A stretch of 59,822 nucleotides of DNA, from the NCBI GenBank assembly GCA_016213435.1, contig JACRAL010000184.1:1-59822 (forward strand), read 5' to 3'. Source of the DNA: Bacteroidota bacterium. Lineage in GTDB: Bacteria; Bacteroidota; Bacteroidia; Palsa-948. The notes beneath the pieces were generated by a model that was not told the DNA's origin, did no database searches, and worked only from the letters and a program-made list of their open reading frames with translations. Position numbers and translations under genes: made by a program. Below are positions 1-9,024 of the stretch, in pieces; the first letter of the stretch is position 1; each line of letters starts with the position of its first letter.

Positions 1-115
1 ATTGTCATTTTAAAGTTAATAATATCGAATAACGAACGTCGAATAACGAATTCTGAAGTGCGTAAAAGTTCGGCATTCTGCGGTTCGACATTCGATATTC
101 ATAATTAAAGCAATT
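1..115. repeat. Intergenic inverted repeat, family A (copy 1)
   Basis: AT-rich non-coding DNA with inverted arms AATATCGAAT (22-31) and ATTCGATATT (90-99). TCGAATAACGAA occurs twice, 15 bases apart, in the left arm. The stretch from position 4 to about 65 resembles the reverse complement of 28330-28398, so this is one member of a dispersed repeat family. I see no coding potential. The repeat may continue to the left of the window. Confidence 0.65.
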
Positions 116-153
116 GTAAACTTTAATATTTTACAAGCCCTTAACAAAATAGA

Positions 154-183
154 TTGCAGAATAAATAAATAAATGTAAATTTG
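154..183 (+). promoter_or_regulatory. Bacteroidota-type promoter for the carboxylase operon
   Basis: TTG at 154-156 and TAAATTTG at 176-183 are separated by exactly 19 bases, which matches the Bacteroidota housekeeping promoter pattern TTG-N19-TAnnTTTG. The first gene starts about 50 bases downstream. The pattern is visible directly; activity is inferred. Confidence 0.6.
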
Positions 184-240
184 GAACTTTAGTTTTTTAA
201 AATAAAATATACTAATTCTTGCCTAACGGTAAATTTTACA

Positions 241-1749
241 ATGATAAAAAAAATACTTATTGCAAATCGCGGAGAAATCGCCGTAAGAATCATGCGCACA
301 TGCCGCGAATTAGGCATCCCGATTGTTGCGGTTTATTCTGAAGTTGACAGGCCGTCAATGCATGTTCGCTATGCAGAGGAAGTATACTGTATCGGTCCTT
401 CTCCGTCTTCTGAAAGTTACTTGGTAATTGATAAAATTATTGAAGCGGCAAAAAAGACAGGAGCTGATGCCATACATCCGGGATATGGCTTCCTGTCAGA
501 AAATGCAGCATTTTCCGAACGCTGTAAAAAAGAAGGGATAATTTTTATAGGCCCCGACGCATATGCCATCGCTACCATGGGCGATAAAATTACAGCGCGT
601 AAAACCATGCTAAAAGCGGGAGTCCCTGTTGTCCCGGGAACAACGGAAAGCATCACAGATGAAAACAAGGCGATTGAAATAGTAAAAGAAATCGGCGTTC
701 CGGTTATGATAAAAGCTTCTGCCGGCGGAGGCGGTAAAGGAATGCGCCTTGTTAAAAAAATGGAAGATGTGATTCCTTCTGTCCGCGCTGCACAATCGGA
801 AGCAAAAGCGGCATTCGGCAATGATGCCGTATATATCGAAAAATATATTGCCTCGCCCCATCATATCGAATTTCAGATACTCGCAGACAAACACGGCAAC
901 ACGATTCATCTTTTCGAGCGTGAATGCTCCGTACAAAGACGCCACCAAAAAGTAATCGAAGAAACCCCCTCTTGCCTGCTAACTCCCGAAGTCAGAAAAA
1001 AAATGGGAGAAATAGCGGTTACTGCCGCAAAAGCAGTAAAATACCACGGAGCAGGAACTATTGAATTTATTGTTGACAATGATCTTAATTTCTATTTCCT
1101 TGAAATGAATACCCGCTTACAGGTAGAACACACCGTTACGGAAAGAGTTGTCGGGGTTGACCTTGTAAAAGAACAGATAAATATTGCCAATGGCCTCCCT
1201 CTGACATTGAAGCAAGAGAATTTATTCCAGGACGGACATTCAATACAATGCCGTATTTATGCAGAAGATACTGATAATAATTTTATGCCCTGCCCGGGTA
1301 TAATCAGGCATGTAAGAGAACCTCACGGTTTTGGGATAAGGATAGACGGATATGTTTTTGAAGGTTTTGAAATACCAATTTATTATGACCCTCTGATTGC
1401 AAAACTTATTGTTTGGGGAAAAACACGCGATGAAGCCATTAAAAGAATGAAAAGAGCTTTATACGAATACAAGATCACAGGAATCAAAACGTCTATTAAA
1501 TTCCTTGAAAGAATTATGGATGCAAAAGATTTTGTTTCCGGAAAATACAATACACATTTTATTGAGAACAACGAGGTTTTTCTTTTTGAATCAAGAGCCG
1601 ATAACAATTTCCAGAGAGATATTGCAGCCATGGTTGCTTATTTTGATTACCAGTCGCAGCGTGGAAAAAATGACATTGCAGAAGATTTAAACCCGGCAGT
1701 CAGCGAATGGAAATCTTATGGCAGAAAAACAAGCATGATGCGTTTATAA
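241..1749 (+). CDS. accC: Acyl-CoA carboxylase, biotin carboxylase subunit
   Basis: This cytoplasmic enzyme carboxylates the biotin of a carrier protein using ATP and bicarbonate. At 502 residues it has the normal length of a free-standing biotin carboxylase. The N-terminal domain opens with the usual IKKILIANRGEIAVR start. The ATP-grasp glycine loop GGGGKGM lies near residues 162-168, and the catalytic motif EMNTRLQVEH near 287-296. The next two genes encode the biotin carrier and the carboxyltransferase, so this is a three-subunit carboxylase. The pairing with a PccB/MmdA-type carboxyltransferase suggests propionyl-CoA rather than acetyl-CoA as substrate, but sequence alone does not settle that. 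The ATG at 241 is well placed after a consensus promoter. Confidence 0.93.
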   Translation: MIKKILIANRGEIAVRIMRTCRELGIPIVAVYSEVDRPSMHVRYAEEVYCIGPSPSSESYLVIDKIIEAAKKTGADAIHPGYGFLSENAAFSERCKKEGIIFIGPDAYAIATMGDKITARKTMLKAGVPVVPGTTESITDENKAIEIVKEIGVPVMIKASAGGGGKGMRLVKKMEDVIPSVRAAQSEAKAAFGNDAVYIEKYIASPHHIEFQILADKHGNTIHLFERECSVQRRHQKVIEETPSCLLTPEVRKKMGEIAVTAAKAVKYHGAGTIEFIVDNDLNFYFLEMNTRLQVEHTVTERVVGVDLVKEQINIANGLPLTLKQENLFQDGHSIQCRIYAEDTDNNFMPCPGIIRHVREPHGFGIRIDGYVFEGFEIPIYYDPLIAKLIVWGKTRDEAIKRMKRALYEYKITGIKTSIKFLERIMDAKDFVSGKYNTHFIENNEVFLFESRADNNFQRDIAAMVAYFDYQSQRGKNDIAEDLNPAVSEWKSYGRKTSMMRL

Positions 1750-1771
1750 TTATTTTTTAAAAACGATTTTT

Positions 1772-2284
1772 ATGATACTCGAATTAAACATTGACAATAA
1801 ACATGATTGCAAAGTTGAATTGCTGAAAAGGGAAGAAAACCTGATTACATTTAAAGTGGATGATACAATTTATGAAACCGATATTGTTAAGGTTACAGAA
1901 GGCGTTTATTCAATTGTAGTTGGAAGCAAATCATTCAATATAGAGATTTTCCGCGGCGAAAACAATAAAAGTTACGAGGTAAAAACCTACCAGCATACGT
2001 ATAAAGTTGATATAATAGACGCTGAAGCAAAATATTTGCAAAACAGAACAAAAGGACTTGATGATGAATCAGGGATTGTAATTTCCACCCCAATGCCCGG
2101 AAAAGTAATAAAAATCCTTGTAAAAGCAGGCGATTCGGTAAAAGAAGACCAGACGGTGATCATTGTTGAGGCCATGAAAATGCAAAGCGAATACAAAGTA
2201 AAAAAAGACAGAATAATTAAAGAGATCAAAGTTAAAGAAGGGGATACCGTTGCTGCAAACCAGCCGTTGATTATTGTTGAATAG
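1772..2284 (+). CDS. Biotin carboxyl carrier subunit of acyl-CoA carboxylase
   Basis: A small protein of 170 residues that carries the biotin shuttled between the carboxylase and carboxyltransferase subunits. The C-terminal biotinyl/lipoyl domain spans roughly residues 95-170 and has the signature EAMKM, with Lys136 as the biotinylated residue. The N-terminal ~90 residues form a beta-rich region probably used for subunit docking. It lies 22 bases after the biotin carboxylase gene and upstream of the carboxyltransferase, so all three are very likely co-transcribed. It lacks the long Ala/Pro-rich linker typical of AccB from fatty acid synthesis, which supports a propionyl-CoA or methylmalonyl-CoA type complex. 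Confidence 0.9.
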   Translation: MILELNIDNKHDCKVELLKREENLITFKVDDTIYETDIVKVTEGVYSIVVGSKSFNIEIFRGENNKSYEVKTYQHTYKVDIIDAEAKYLQNRTKGLDDESGIVISTPMPGKVIKILVKAGDSVKEDQTVIIVEAMKMQSEYKVKKDRIIKEIKVKEGDTVAANQPLIIVE

Positions 2285-2371
2285 TAAAAATCGGTAAGCA
2301 GTAGGCAGGAGCAGTAGGCAGTAAGTTGAAAGCAGGAAGACGGAAGACGATAAACATTAAACCCAAAAATC
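2285..2371. repeat. Intergenic heptad repeat (cagtagg type)
   Basis: The gap between the carrier and carboxyltransferase genes contains imperfect 7-base units built on CAGTAGG (about 2298-2322), followed by a purine-rich GAAGACGGAAGACG stretch. I see no gene. It is one of several 7-base-period intergenic repeats in this window with different unit sequences. Confidence 0.5.
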
Positions 2372-3907
2372 ATGAGTTTAGAAGAAAAATACAGCCTTTT
2401 CGAAAGTAAGAAAAAAGAATCTGAATTAGGCGGCGGAACAGAAAGAATTGAAAAACATCATAAAACAGGTAAAAAAACTGCCAGGGAAAGGATTTATGAT
2501 TTGCTTGATACCGGATCATTTATCGAAACAGACAAATTTGTTACCCACCGATGCAGTGATTTCGGAATGGAAAAAAATAAAATCCCCGGCGATGGGATCG
2601 TTACCGGTTACGGAAAGATTGATGGCCGGTTGATGTTTGTTTTTGCACAGGATTTTACAGTATTTGGAGGTACCATGAGCCGCGCAAATGCCGATAAAGT
2701 TGTAAAACTGATGCAAACAGCCATGAAAATGGGAGCCCCTGTTATAGGGCTAAACGATTCAGGCGGCGCAAGAATCCAGGAAGGAGTTGAAAGTCTCGCT
2801 GGTTATGCCGATATTTTTTATCTCAACACAATAGCTTCAGGCGTAGTGCCTCAGATATCGGCTATTCTCGGGGCATGTGCCGGCGGAGCTGTTTATTCGC
2901 CTGCAATTACTGATTTTATTCTGATGGTTAAGAAAACCAGCAATATGTTTGTCACGGGCCCGGATGTGATAAAAGCCGTAACCCACGAAGAAGTAACAAA
3001 AGAAGAACTTGGCGGCGCAATGACCCACAACACCAAAAGCGGGGTTGCGCACTTTGTTGCCGATAACGATGAACAGTGTATGATGATGTTGCGGGAACTC
3101 ATCAGTTTCCTTCCCCTTAACAACATGGAAGAACCGCCTCATAAACCATGTATGGACGATATATACAGGCTTGATGAAAAATTACAGACCGTGGTTCCCG
3201 ATGATCCGAATAAGCCATACAATATGAAAGACATCATTACAAGCGTGGTAGACAATCACAACTTCTTTGAAGTAATGCCATACTACGCGCAGAACATCCT
3301 GATTGGCTTTGCCCGCCTTAATGGATTTCCTGTGGGTATTGTTGCCAATCAGCCGGAAATGCTTGCCGGCGTGCTTGATATCAATTCGTCTATCAAAGCA
3401 GCCCGGTTTGTGCGCTTCTGCGATTGCTTCAATATCCCTATCATAACTTTTGTTGATGTACCGGGTTTTTTACCGGGAACAGAACAAGAATTCGGAGGCA
3501 TTATCAAACATGGGGCAAAATTATTATACGCTTACTGCGAAGCTACCGTTCCGAAAATTACTGTTATCACTCGCAAAGCATATGGCGGAGCGTATGATGT
3601 GATGTCGAGCAAACATATCGGCGCAGATGTAAATTTTGCATATCCTACCGCAGAAATTGCCGTAATGGGCGCTGACGGAGCGGTAAATATTATTTATAAA
3701 AGCTCGATCTCCGATGAGGAACGCAAAGATGCCGTTGATAATTACAGAAATACTTTTGCAAACCCATATAAAGCAGCAGAACTAGGCTATATAGACGAAA
3801 TCATTTATCCGAAAGAAACCCGCCCCAAATTAATTCAGGCTATGGAGATGTGCAGGAACAAACGCAAATCAAATCCCCCAAAAAAACACGGCAATATTCC
3901 GTTGTGA
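2372..3907 (+). CDS. Acyl-CoA carboxylase carboxyltransferase (PccB/MmdA-type)
   Basis: This 511-residue protein transfers the carboxyl group from carboxybiotin to an acyl-CoA, most likely propionyl-CoA, giving methylmalonyl-CoA. It has the fused two-half crotonase-like fold of propionyl-CoA carboxylase beta subunits. The N-terminal half has [12 protein letters not shown] and [13 protein letters not shown]; the C-terminal half has [25 protein letters not shown] and [10 protein letters not shown], which form the CoA and carboxybiotin sites. Length and motifs are full. It is the third gene of the carboxylase operon. A role as the alpha subunit of a decarboxylase is less likely because a biotin carboxylase gene is present and no membrane beta subunit is seen. 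Confidence 0.92.
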   Translation: MSLEEKYSLFESKKKESELGGGTERIEKHHKTGKKTARERIYDLLDTGSFIETDKFVTHRCSDFGMEKNKIPGDGIVTGYGKIDGRLMFVFAQDFTVFGGTMSRANADKVVKLMQTAMKMGAPVIGLNDSGGARIQEGVESLAGYADIFYLNTIASGVVPQISAILGACAGGAVYSPAITDFILMVKKTSNMFVTGPDVIKAVTHEEVTKEELGGAMTHNTKSGVAHFVADNDEQCMMMLRELISFLPLNNMEEPPHKPCMDDIYRLDEKLQTVVPDDPNKPYNMKDIITSVVDNHNFFEVMPYYAQNILIGFARLNGFPVGIVANQPEMLAGVLDINSSIKAARFVRFCDCFNIPIITFVDVPGFLPGTEQEFGGIIKHGAKLLYAYCEATVPKITVITRKAYGGAYDVMSSKHIGADVNFAYPTAEIAVMGADGAVNIIYKSSISDEERKDAVDNYRNTFANPYKAAELGYIDEIIYPKETRPKLIQAMEMCRNKRKSNPPKKHGNIPL

Positions 3908-3910
3908 ACT

Positions 3911-3934
3911 ACCCTGCGCCAGAGAATGCAGGGT
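3911..3934 (+). terminator. Possible weak terminator hairpin after the carboxylase operon
   Basis: ACCCTGC (3911-3917) and GCAGGGT (3928-3934) form a perfect 7-bp stem with a 10-base loop right after the stop codon. No T-run follows directly, so it could be a processing or stability hairpin instead of an intrinsic terminator. Confidence 0.35.
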
Positions 3935-4006
3935 GTTCCTGATAATTTTATAAATTAATCCGCTTTAAGTTAAAAAATTTTTACTTTTAAAGCCTGAAGT
4001 TTCATT

Positions 4007-5164
4007 ATGCATCTTAATACCCTGCAAAAATTTATCCTGATTTCGCTCGTCTTTTTTCTGATGGGTTGCAGTTATGCTTTTTCGCAAAACAAACATACTA
4101 CAGACAGCCTGGAAAATGTTGTGAAATCGTCTCCTCTGGATACAGCTGTGATGGGCGCTTTGGGAGATCTGTTTTCAGTGTACATTCACAACAATCCTGA
4201 CAAGGCTCTCAAAATGGCTGAAGACGGTTTTGCCATGGCAGAGAAAAAGGGATATAAAAAAGTTTCTGCGCGGTTTTTAAATAATATCGGATATTATTTT
4301 TATGTGCAGAACAATTATGCAAAAGCGCTGGATTTCTACCATCGGTCGCTGAAGATCAAAGAGCAGGTTAGTGATAAAAAAGACCAGACAAGAATGCTTG
4401 TCAACATTGGCAATATCTATGATGAAACCGGCGACCTGAACCATGCGCTCGACTATTATTTAAAAGCGCTCGAACAATTCGAAGATATGTTTTATAAACA
4501 GGGTATAGCTTATTGTCTTAACAACATCGGCTCTATCTACGATGAACAAAAGAACTACAGCAAAGCTCTGGACTTTTACAAGCAATCTGTAAAGATAAAA
4601 ACCGAACTCAATGACAAACCGGGAATTGCAAAATGCCAGATCAACATCGGGATAATATATAAAAACCTGAATGATTGGAATACTGCAAACAAATACCTGA
4701 CTGAAGCCCTCAAGACCGCTGAAACGACCTGTGACAAATCGCTGCTTGCTCTTGTTAATTTGAATCTCGGCGAAATAAATTTTAAAGGGAAAAAATACAA
4801 GGAAGCGGAAGCATTCTATCTTAAAGCCCTTGAGTATTCAACAGAATTAGACAATCTGCAGGATATTCATTTAATTTATGAGGGGCTGATCGAGGTATAT
4901 GCAACTGCCGGGGATTTTAAAAATGCTTATCAATATCAAGATGAATACCTGAAATTGCACGACAGCATTTTAAACAGTCAGTACCAAAATAAAATTGCTG
5001 CAATCACTGCAAAAAACGACAAAGAAAAACAGGACATTCAACTGAAGATAAAACAATCCGAAACCGAGCGGAATTCGTTATTGCACAAATTCAGGATACT
5101 TGCAGGAATTTTGATTATAATTCTTGTTCTTGCAGTAGCCATAGCTTTTATAAAACACAATTAA
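4007..5164 (+). CDS. Secreted/membrane-anchored TPR protein, sensor half of a split TPR-SpoIIE pair
   Basis: This 385-residue protein starts with a signal sequence ending near the Cys/Ala-rich segment MGCSYAFSQ. At least five tetratricopeptide repeats follow (about residues 85-300, with recurring NIGxIY and ALDFYxxSLKIK patterns). Then come a short coiled coil and a single membrane helix near residues 362-380. The chain ends three residues after the helix, so there is no cytoplasmic output domain. In Bacteroidota, proteins with this layout usually continue into a kinase, cyclase, HTH or SpoIIE domain. Here the next gene, 18 bases away, encodes a membrane SpoIIE phosphatase, which suggests that input and output are split between two co-transcribed genes. 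TPRs bind peptides or proteins; the ligand is unknown. Confidence 0.75.
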   Translation: MHLNTLQKFILISLVFFLMGCSYAFSQNKHTTDSLENVVKSSPLDTAVMGALGDLFSVYIHNNPDKALKMAEDGFAMAEKKGYKKVSARFLNNIGYYFYVQNNYAKALDFYHRSLKIKEQVSDKKDQTRMLVNIGNIYDETGDLNHALDYYLKALEQFEDMFYKQGIAYCLNNIGSIYDEQKNYSKALDFYKQSVKIKTELNDKPGIAKCQINIGIIYKNLNDWNTANKYLTEALKTAETTCDKSLLALVNLNLGEINFKGKKYKEAEAFYLKALEYSTELDNLQDIHLIYEGLIEVYATAGDFKNAYQYQDEYLKLHDSILNSQYQNKIAAITAKNDKEKQDIQLKIKQSETERNSLLHKFRILAGILIIILVLAVAIAFIKHN

Positions 5165-5182
5165 CAAAATAAAAACATTGAT

Positions 5183-6721
5183 ATGACTTTGAAAACTTTT
5201 TTTACGACTCAAATCCCCGACGATGAATTTATCATTCAAACGTTAAGGAAAAGAGAGATGCGGATTGAGAACCTGATCAACCGGTTCCGGATCATCTTTT
5301 TTTTGCTGCTGATTGTTTTCGAATGTGTTGTTAATATCGTACTAAAGAGACTTACAACAGACGCATTACTAGATTTATCTGTTTATTTGTTTCCAATCGC
5401 AGGTTTTACAATCATTCACTTTCTTACCAGAAAGGGGACCTACCGGCCCTGGGTAAAATACTATACGGTTACCTCTGACCTGGCGGGTTGCTGTATTTAT
5501 GCTTTATTTTTTTTAAGCGTTGAAAATTTTTCATATCCGATCGGCAAAAGAGAATTCCTTCTCTGCATGTCTTTTGCCATTCTGTTTTTTCATACACTCA
5601 GCCTTTACAGGGGTTATTACCAGATAGTGCTGTATTCTTCTATTCTTGCCATTGCGACAAATTCGGTCATGTTTATTTATAATGAATACTTTTTTATGAT
5701 GGGCGTTTTCACCACACTTATGATCATTAATTTTTCATTCTTCTATTTCTGGGCAGGAAGAAAAATTATTAATAATATCATTTCGAATTTACAATTAGAT
5801 ACGGCTTACAAGGAAATAAAAGAAGCAAATGCGGAGATCACGCAGCAAAACGAAGAGATATGCACGCAGCGTGATGAGATCGAAGCGAAAAGTAAAATCA
5901 TTGAAATAAAGAATCAGGAAACCCGACAGAGCATTGAATATTCACTGCGGATTCAAAAAGCATTGCTTCCGGAGATTGATTATATTAACAAATTCTTACC
6001 GGATTCATTTATATTTTATCGTCCTAAAGATATTGTAAGCGGCGATTTTTACTGGATAAAACAAATTAGTAACGAACCCAATAAATTCACCTCTGCAACA
6101 GATAACCTGAAACTGGAAACCGAAAACCATAAACTGTTAATTGCTGCTGCAGACTGCACAGGACATGGAGTACCCGGGGCATTCATGAGTTTAATTGGAG
6201 CGGAAAAACTGAACGATGCCATTGACCACACCACACACGTTGGAGAAATATTAAAACTTCTCAACAAAGGCGTAAAATCAGCGCTTCACCAGGATGCTTC
6301 GGATTCATCAACTCGTGATGGAATGGATATCGCTCTATGTTGCTACGACACCATATCAAAAAAACTATACTACGCAGGGGCAAACCGGCCTCTGTGGCTC
6401 ATAAGCAACAACTCCCTTATTGAAAACAAACCTACGAAAACCGCTATCGGCGGACTCACGGATCAAAACCAGGAATTTGAGGTGAAGGTGATCCCGCTTA
6501 AAAAAGATGATACCTTTTATATATTCTCCGATGGTTTTGCCGACCAATTTGGCGGACCTGACGGAAAAAAAATGATGACCAAAAGATTTAAAGATTTTCT
6601 TCTTCAGATTAACTCCCTTCCGATGAATGAACAAAAAACTGAAATCGAAAAACATTTCACTGCATGGAAAGGCAATTGCGAACAGGTGGATGATGTCCTT
6701 GTGATAGGCGTGAGAGTATAG
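5183..6721 (+). CDS. Membrane PP2C/SpoIIE-family serine phosphatase
   Basis: The 512-residue protein has an N-terminal membrane domain of about six helices (residues ~30-200), a charged coiled coil (~205-250) and a C-terminal SpoIIE/RsbU-type PP2C phosphatase domain (~255-512). Phosphatase landmarks are SGDFYW, AADCTGHGVPGAFMS and YIFSDGFADQFGG, which carry the metal-binding aspartates. Proteins of this family dephosphorylate anti-sigma-factor antagonists in partner-switching systems. No such antagonist or anti-sigma gene is nearby, so the target is unknown. It directly follows the TPR/transmembrane gene, its likely sensory partner. Confidence 0.85.
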   Translation: MTLKTFFTTQIPDDEFIIQTLRKREMRIENLINRFRIIFFLLLIVFECVVNIVLKRLTTDALLDLSVYLFPIAGFTIIHFLTRKGTYRPWVKYYTVTSDLAGCCIYALFFLSVENFSYPIGKREFLLCMSFAILFFHTLSLYRGYYQIVLYSSILAIATNSVMFIYNEYFFMMGVFTTLMIINFSFFYFWAGRKIINNIISNLQLDTAYKEIKEANAEITQQNEEICTQRDEIEAKSKIIEIKNQETRQSIEYSLRIQKALLPEIDYINKFLPDSFIFYRPKDIVSGDFYWIKQISNEPNKFTSATDNLKLETENHKLLIAAADCTGHGVPGAFMSLIGAEKLNDAIDHTTHVGEILKLLNKGVKSALHQDASDSSTRDGMDIALCCYDTISKKLYYAGANRPLWLISNNSLIENKPTKTAIGGLTDQNQEFEVKVIPLKKDDTFYIFSDGFADQFGGPDGKKMMTKRFKDFLLQINSLPMNEQKTEIEKHFTAWKGNCEQVDDVLVIGVRV

Positions 6722-6806
6722 CCGGGTTATAAAAATATTGAAATTACCATCAGGGTAAATCTTTGCCCGTGTGTATTATTATTATGTAACCAAAAACACC
6801 TGTTTT

Positions 6807-7043
6807 ATGAACCGGAATAATGAATTGATCTATAGAATCTTGAGGAAAATCGGGCTGCGATCCCATGAAATTGAATCCGGCAGAGATTTTAAAGACGATC
6901 TTGGACTGGACTCGATAGAAATCATCTATATGGTGAATCTCTTAGAAAGTAAATTCAATATTTCCATACCGGACCAGGATATTCCTTATTTAAAAAACAC
7001 CCCTATAACCGTTAACTATATTAATAAAAGAGTAAGCGCTTAA
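6807..7043 (+). CDS. Acyl carrier protein-like protein
   Basis: A 78-residue carrier protein, taking the ATG at 6807 as start; an upstream in-frame ATG at 6771 would add 12 unconvincing residues. The motif DLGLDSIEI places the phosphopantetheine-accepting serine at residue 36, and the helical layout fits the ACP/PCP fold. The length is typical for ACP. No ketosynthase, adenylation enzyme or acyltransferase gene is adjacent, so this is an orphan carrier and its acyl cargo cannot be inferred. The helix after the serine (EIIYMVNLLESKF) is less acidic than in the fatty-acid-synthesis AcpP, which suggests a specialised carrier. Confidence 0.8.
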   Translation: MNRNNELIYRILRKIGLRSHEIESGRDFKDDLGLDSIEIIYMVNLLESKFNISIPDQDIPYLKNTPITVNYINKRVSA

Positions 7044-7253
7044 TATAGCCGACGACATTATTGTTTTATTGCCAACCTCATCCTGATCCTGATCGTACTT
7101 TCTTCAAAAAATGAATTGCGTTCCTCAGGGTTTCCCGCTCTCTGACTATTTCCATGCATTCCTCCGCCAAATACAAAATCTTAGTAAAATTGTTAAAAAT
7201 TAGTTAATACTGTAAACCATTTACAAATAAAACTATATTTGCATGCATAACCA

Positions 7254-7730
7254 ATGAAAATAAATCAGAAAATATCTATTGAACAGCCCGTGGGAAGAAT
7301 TCTGTCCTATGCGGGAAAAGCCTTTTTAACATTGCTGAATGCACGGCTCGATAAACTTGATATCGAAAGGAATTTTTATGCATTGCTCCTGATAGAAACA
7401 GGAGAGGGGAAGATCACACAACAGTATCTGGCAGACCTATTGAAAACTGATAAAACAAGCGTTGTACGCATTGTAGACTATCTGTCAGACAACGGATATG
7501 TAAAAAGAATAAAAAGTCCGGTTGACAGAAGAAAATATTCTCTTACGCTTACACCCAAATCAAAAAGGGAAATCCCGATTATAAGAAATGCGATATATGA
7601 AATCACCGAAATGGCATTTAAAAGCCTTAAAAAATCACAGGTTAAAGAGTTTTACAATACATTAAAAATAATAAATAATAACCTGACGTGGCAAAACCAA
7701 ATGGAAGAATCATCGTTCGTTAATCGTTAA
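7254..7730 (+). CDS. MarR-family transcriptional regulator
   Basis: A 158-residue winged-helix protein. The recognition region TQQYLADLLKTDKTSVVRIVDYL (residues ~63-85) is followed by the wing RIKSPVDRRKYSLTLTPKSK, with the family's DxR signature. It lies about 115 bases before an RND efflux operon on the same strand. This matches the common arrangement in which MarR proteins repress a neighbouring multidrug pump and release DNA on binding phenolic or other small ligands. The link to the pump is inferred from position. A TATATTTG box at 7234-7241, directly before the start codon, fits the -7 element of a Bacteroidota promoter, but no good -33 TTG is present. Confidence 0.85.
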   Translation: MKINQKISIEQPVGRILSYAGKAFLTLLNARLDKLDIERNFYALLLIETGEGKITQQYLADLLKTDKTSVVRIVDYLSDNGYVKRIKSPVDRRKYSLTLTPKSKREIPIIRNAIYEITEMAFKSLKKSQVKEFYNTLKIINNNLTWQNQMEESSFVNR

Positions 7731-7748
7731 TTGTTCACAGTTAATGGG

Positions 7749-7832
7749 GTGAAGGACAAACCACAAATAAAAAACTTTGAAGACCTTGAATGCTGGAAGG
7801 CATGCGTAGAGGCAAGAATAAGGCACCAATAA
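7749..7832 (+). pseudogene. Remnant of a four-helix-bundle (S23-like) protein gene
   Basis: A GTG-initiated 27-codon frame encodes KNFEDLECWKACVEAR and then stops. This matches the typical N-terminus of the Bacteroidota four-helix-bundle family related to 23S rRNA intervening-sequence proteins, whose members start with a FEDLxVWxxA pattern and normally run to about 115-130 residues. Everything after the first helix is missing, so this is a truncated relic between the MarR gene and the efflux operon. A different member of the family begins at 59688. Confidence 0.55.
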
Positions 7833-7846
7833 TCTGCTAATAATAT

Positions 7847-8887
7847 ATGAAATTCTTAACATTAATATTCATTTCGCTTTTTATAACAGGATTCATTTCC
7901 TGCAAAAATGGAAAGAAAGATAAAGGGACAAAAGAAAAACCCCCACCGGGCGTAGATGTTATGATTGCGGCTAACGAAAAATTTGAAAACACGGTTGAAG
8001 TAAATGGGACTGTGTTGTCAAATGAAATGGTTGAGTTGCATCCTGAAATCAGCGGACGACTCACCTATCTGAATATTCCGGATGGCGAAAAAGTTTCTGA
8101 AGGAACTATACTGGCAAAGATCAATGATGCCGAACTGCAGGCACAATTAGAACAACAAAAAGCACAATTCGACATAGCCGTAAAAACAGAAAAGAGACTG
8201 AAAGATTTATTGGCAATTAACGGGGTGAACCAGGCCGATTATGATGTGGCCATAAGCCAGGTAAATACGCTTCAGGCAGGTATTAAAGTTTTAAATGCCC
8301 AGATTGATAAAACCGTTATCAGGGCGCCGTTCACCGGAGAACTCGGATTGAGAATGGTTAGCCCCGGAGCATATGTCACGCCGCAAACATTGATCGGAAC
8401 ATTACAGCAAACCGATAATGTGAAAATTGATTTCACAGTACCCGAAGGATATGCATGCCTTATAAATAAAGGGAAGTCTATAACCATTCAAACAAATGTA
8501 TCCAACGAAAATAAAACAGCGACCATTGTAGCCATTGAACCGCAAATAAATATTTTAACAAGAAACTTAAAAGTGAGAGCGCGGCTGACTAACGGCAATA
8601 TTAATCCGGGAGCATTTGTAAAAGTTATACTTACGGAAAAAAAGGAGGGCATTTCAGTACCTACAAATGCCATTATTCCTGATGCCGCCTCCAATCAGGT
8701 TGTTGTTGTAAAAAACGGCAAGGCTGTTTTTAAAAATGTTGAAACAGGAGTCAGAACGGAAAATGCGGTTGAGCTTATAAGCGGAGTAAACCAGGGAGAC
8801 AGCATTGTGGTGAGCGGGGTATTATTTGTGCGTCCCAATGCCCCTGTGAAAATTAAAAAGGCGAAGAAGGTAAATGATAAAAAATAA
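7847..8887 (+). CDS. RND efflux periplasmic adaptor lipoprotein (MFP)
   Basis: The 346-residue adaptor links the inner-membrane RND pump to the outer-membrane channel. It has a lipoprotein signal peptide ending FISC, with Cys19 as the lipidation site. It then has the split biotinyl-lipoyl-like domain (ISGRLTYLNIPDGEKVSEG and TVIRAPFTGELG), a helical hairpin in between (residues ~95-145), a beta-barrel domain and a C-terminal membrane-proximal domain. This is the HlyD/AcrA-family layout and a normal length. It is the first gene of an adaptor-pump-channel operon downstream of a MarR regulator. The substrate cannot be read from the sequence. Confidence 0.92.
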   Translation: MKFLTLIFISLFITGFISCKNGKKDKGTKEKPPPGVDVMIAANEKFENTVEVNGTVLSNEMVELHPEISGRLTYLNIPDGEKVSEGTILAKINDAELQAQLEQQKAQFDIAVKTEKRLKDLLAINGVNQADYDVAISQVNTLQAGIKVLNAQIDKTVIRAPFTGELGLRMVSPGAYVTPQTLIGTLQQTDNVKIDFTVPEGYACLINKGKSITIQTNVSNENKTATIVAIEPQINILTRNLKVRARLTNGNINPGAFVKVILTEKKEGISVPTNAIIPDAASNQVVVVKNGKAVFKNVETGVRTENAVELISGVNQGDSIVVSGVLFVRPNAPVKIKKAKKVNDKK

Positions 8888-8899
8888 ATATCTTTAATT

Positions 8900-8982
8900 T
8901 GTAATCAGTAATCAGTAATCAGTAATCGGTTATCAGTTTAAAATTCCGATTACTGAATACCGATTACTGAACACCGAATGTA
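8900..8982. repeat. Period-7 inverted repeat (aatcagt type)
   Basis: Four to five head-to-tail 7-base units of the AATCAGT type (about 8903-8937) are followed after a short AT spacer by their inverted counterparts (GATTACTGAATACCGATTACTG, about 8948-8971). RNA from this gap can fold into a long imperfect hairpin between the adaptor and pump genes. A related unit recurs at 15745-15835. Confidence 0.6.
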
Positions 8983-9024
8983 TAATCTTATTCCATTGGA
9001 GGAATAATATTTTTGATTTAGAGA

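Noticed and set aside
7100-7195. Minus-strand frame encoding about 33 residues (with YLAEECMEIVRERETLRNA) that could be a C-terminal relic of a helical protein.
   Set aside because: No start codon, no clear family signature and too short. It is only a possible degraded fragment.
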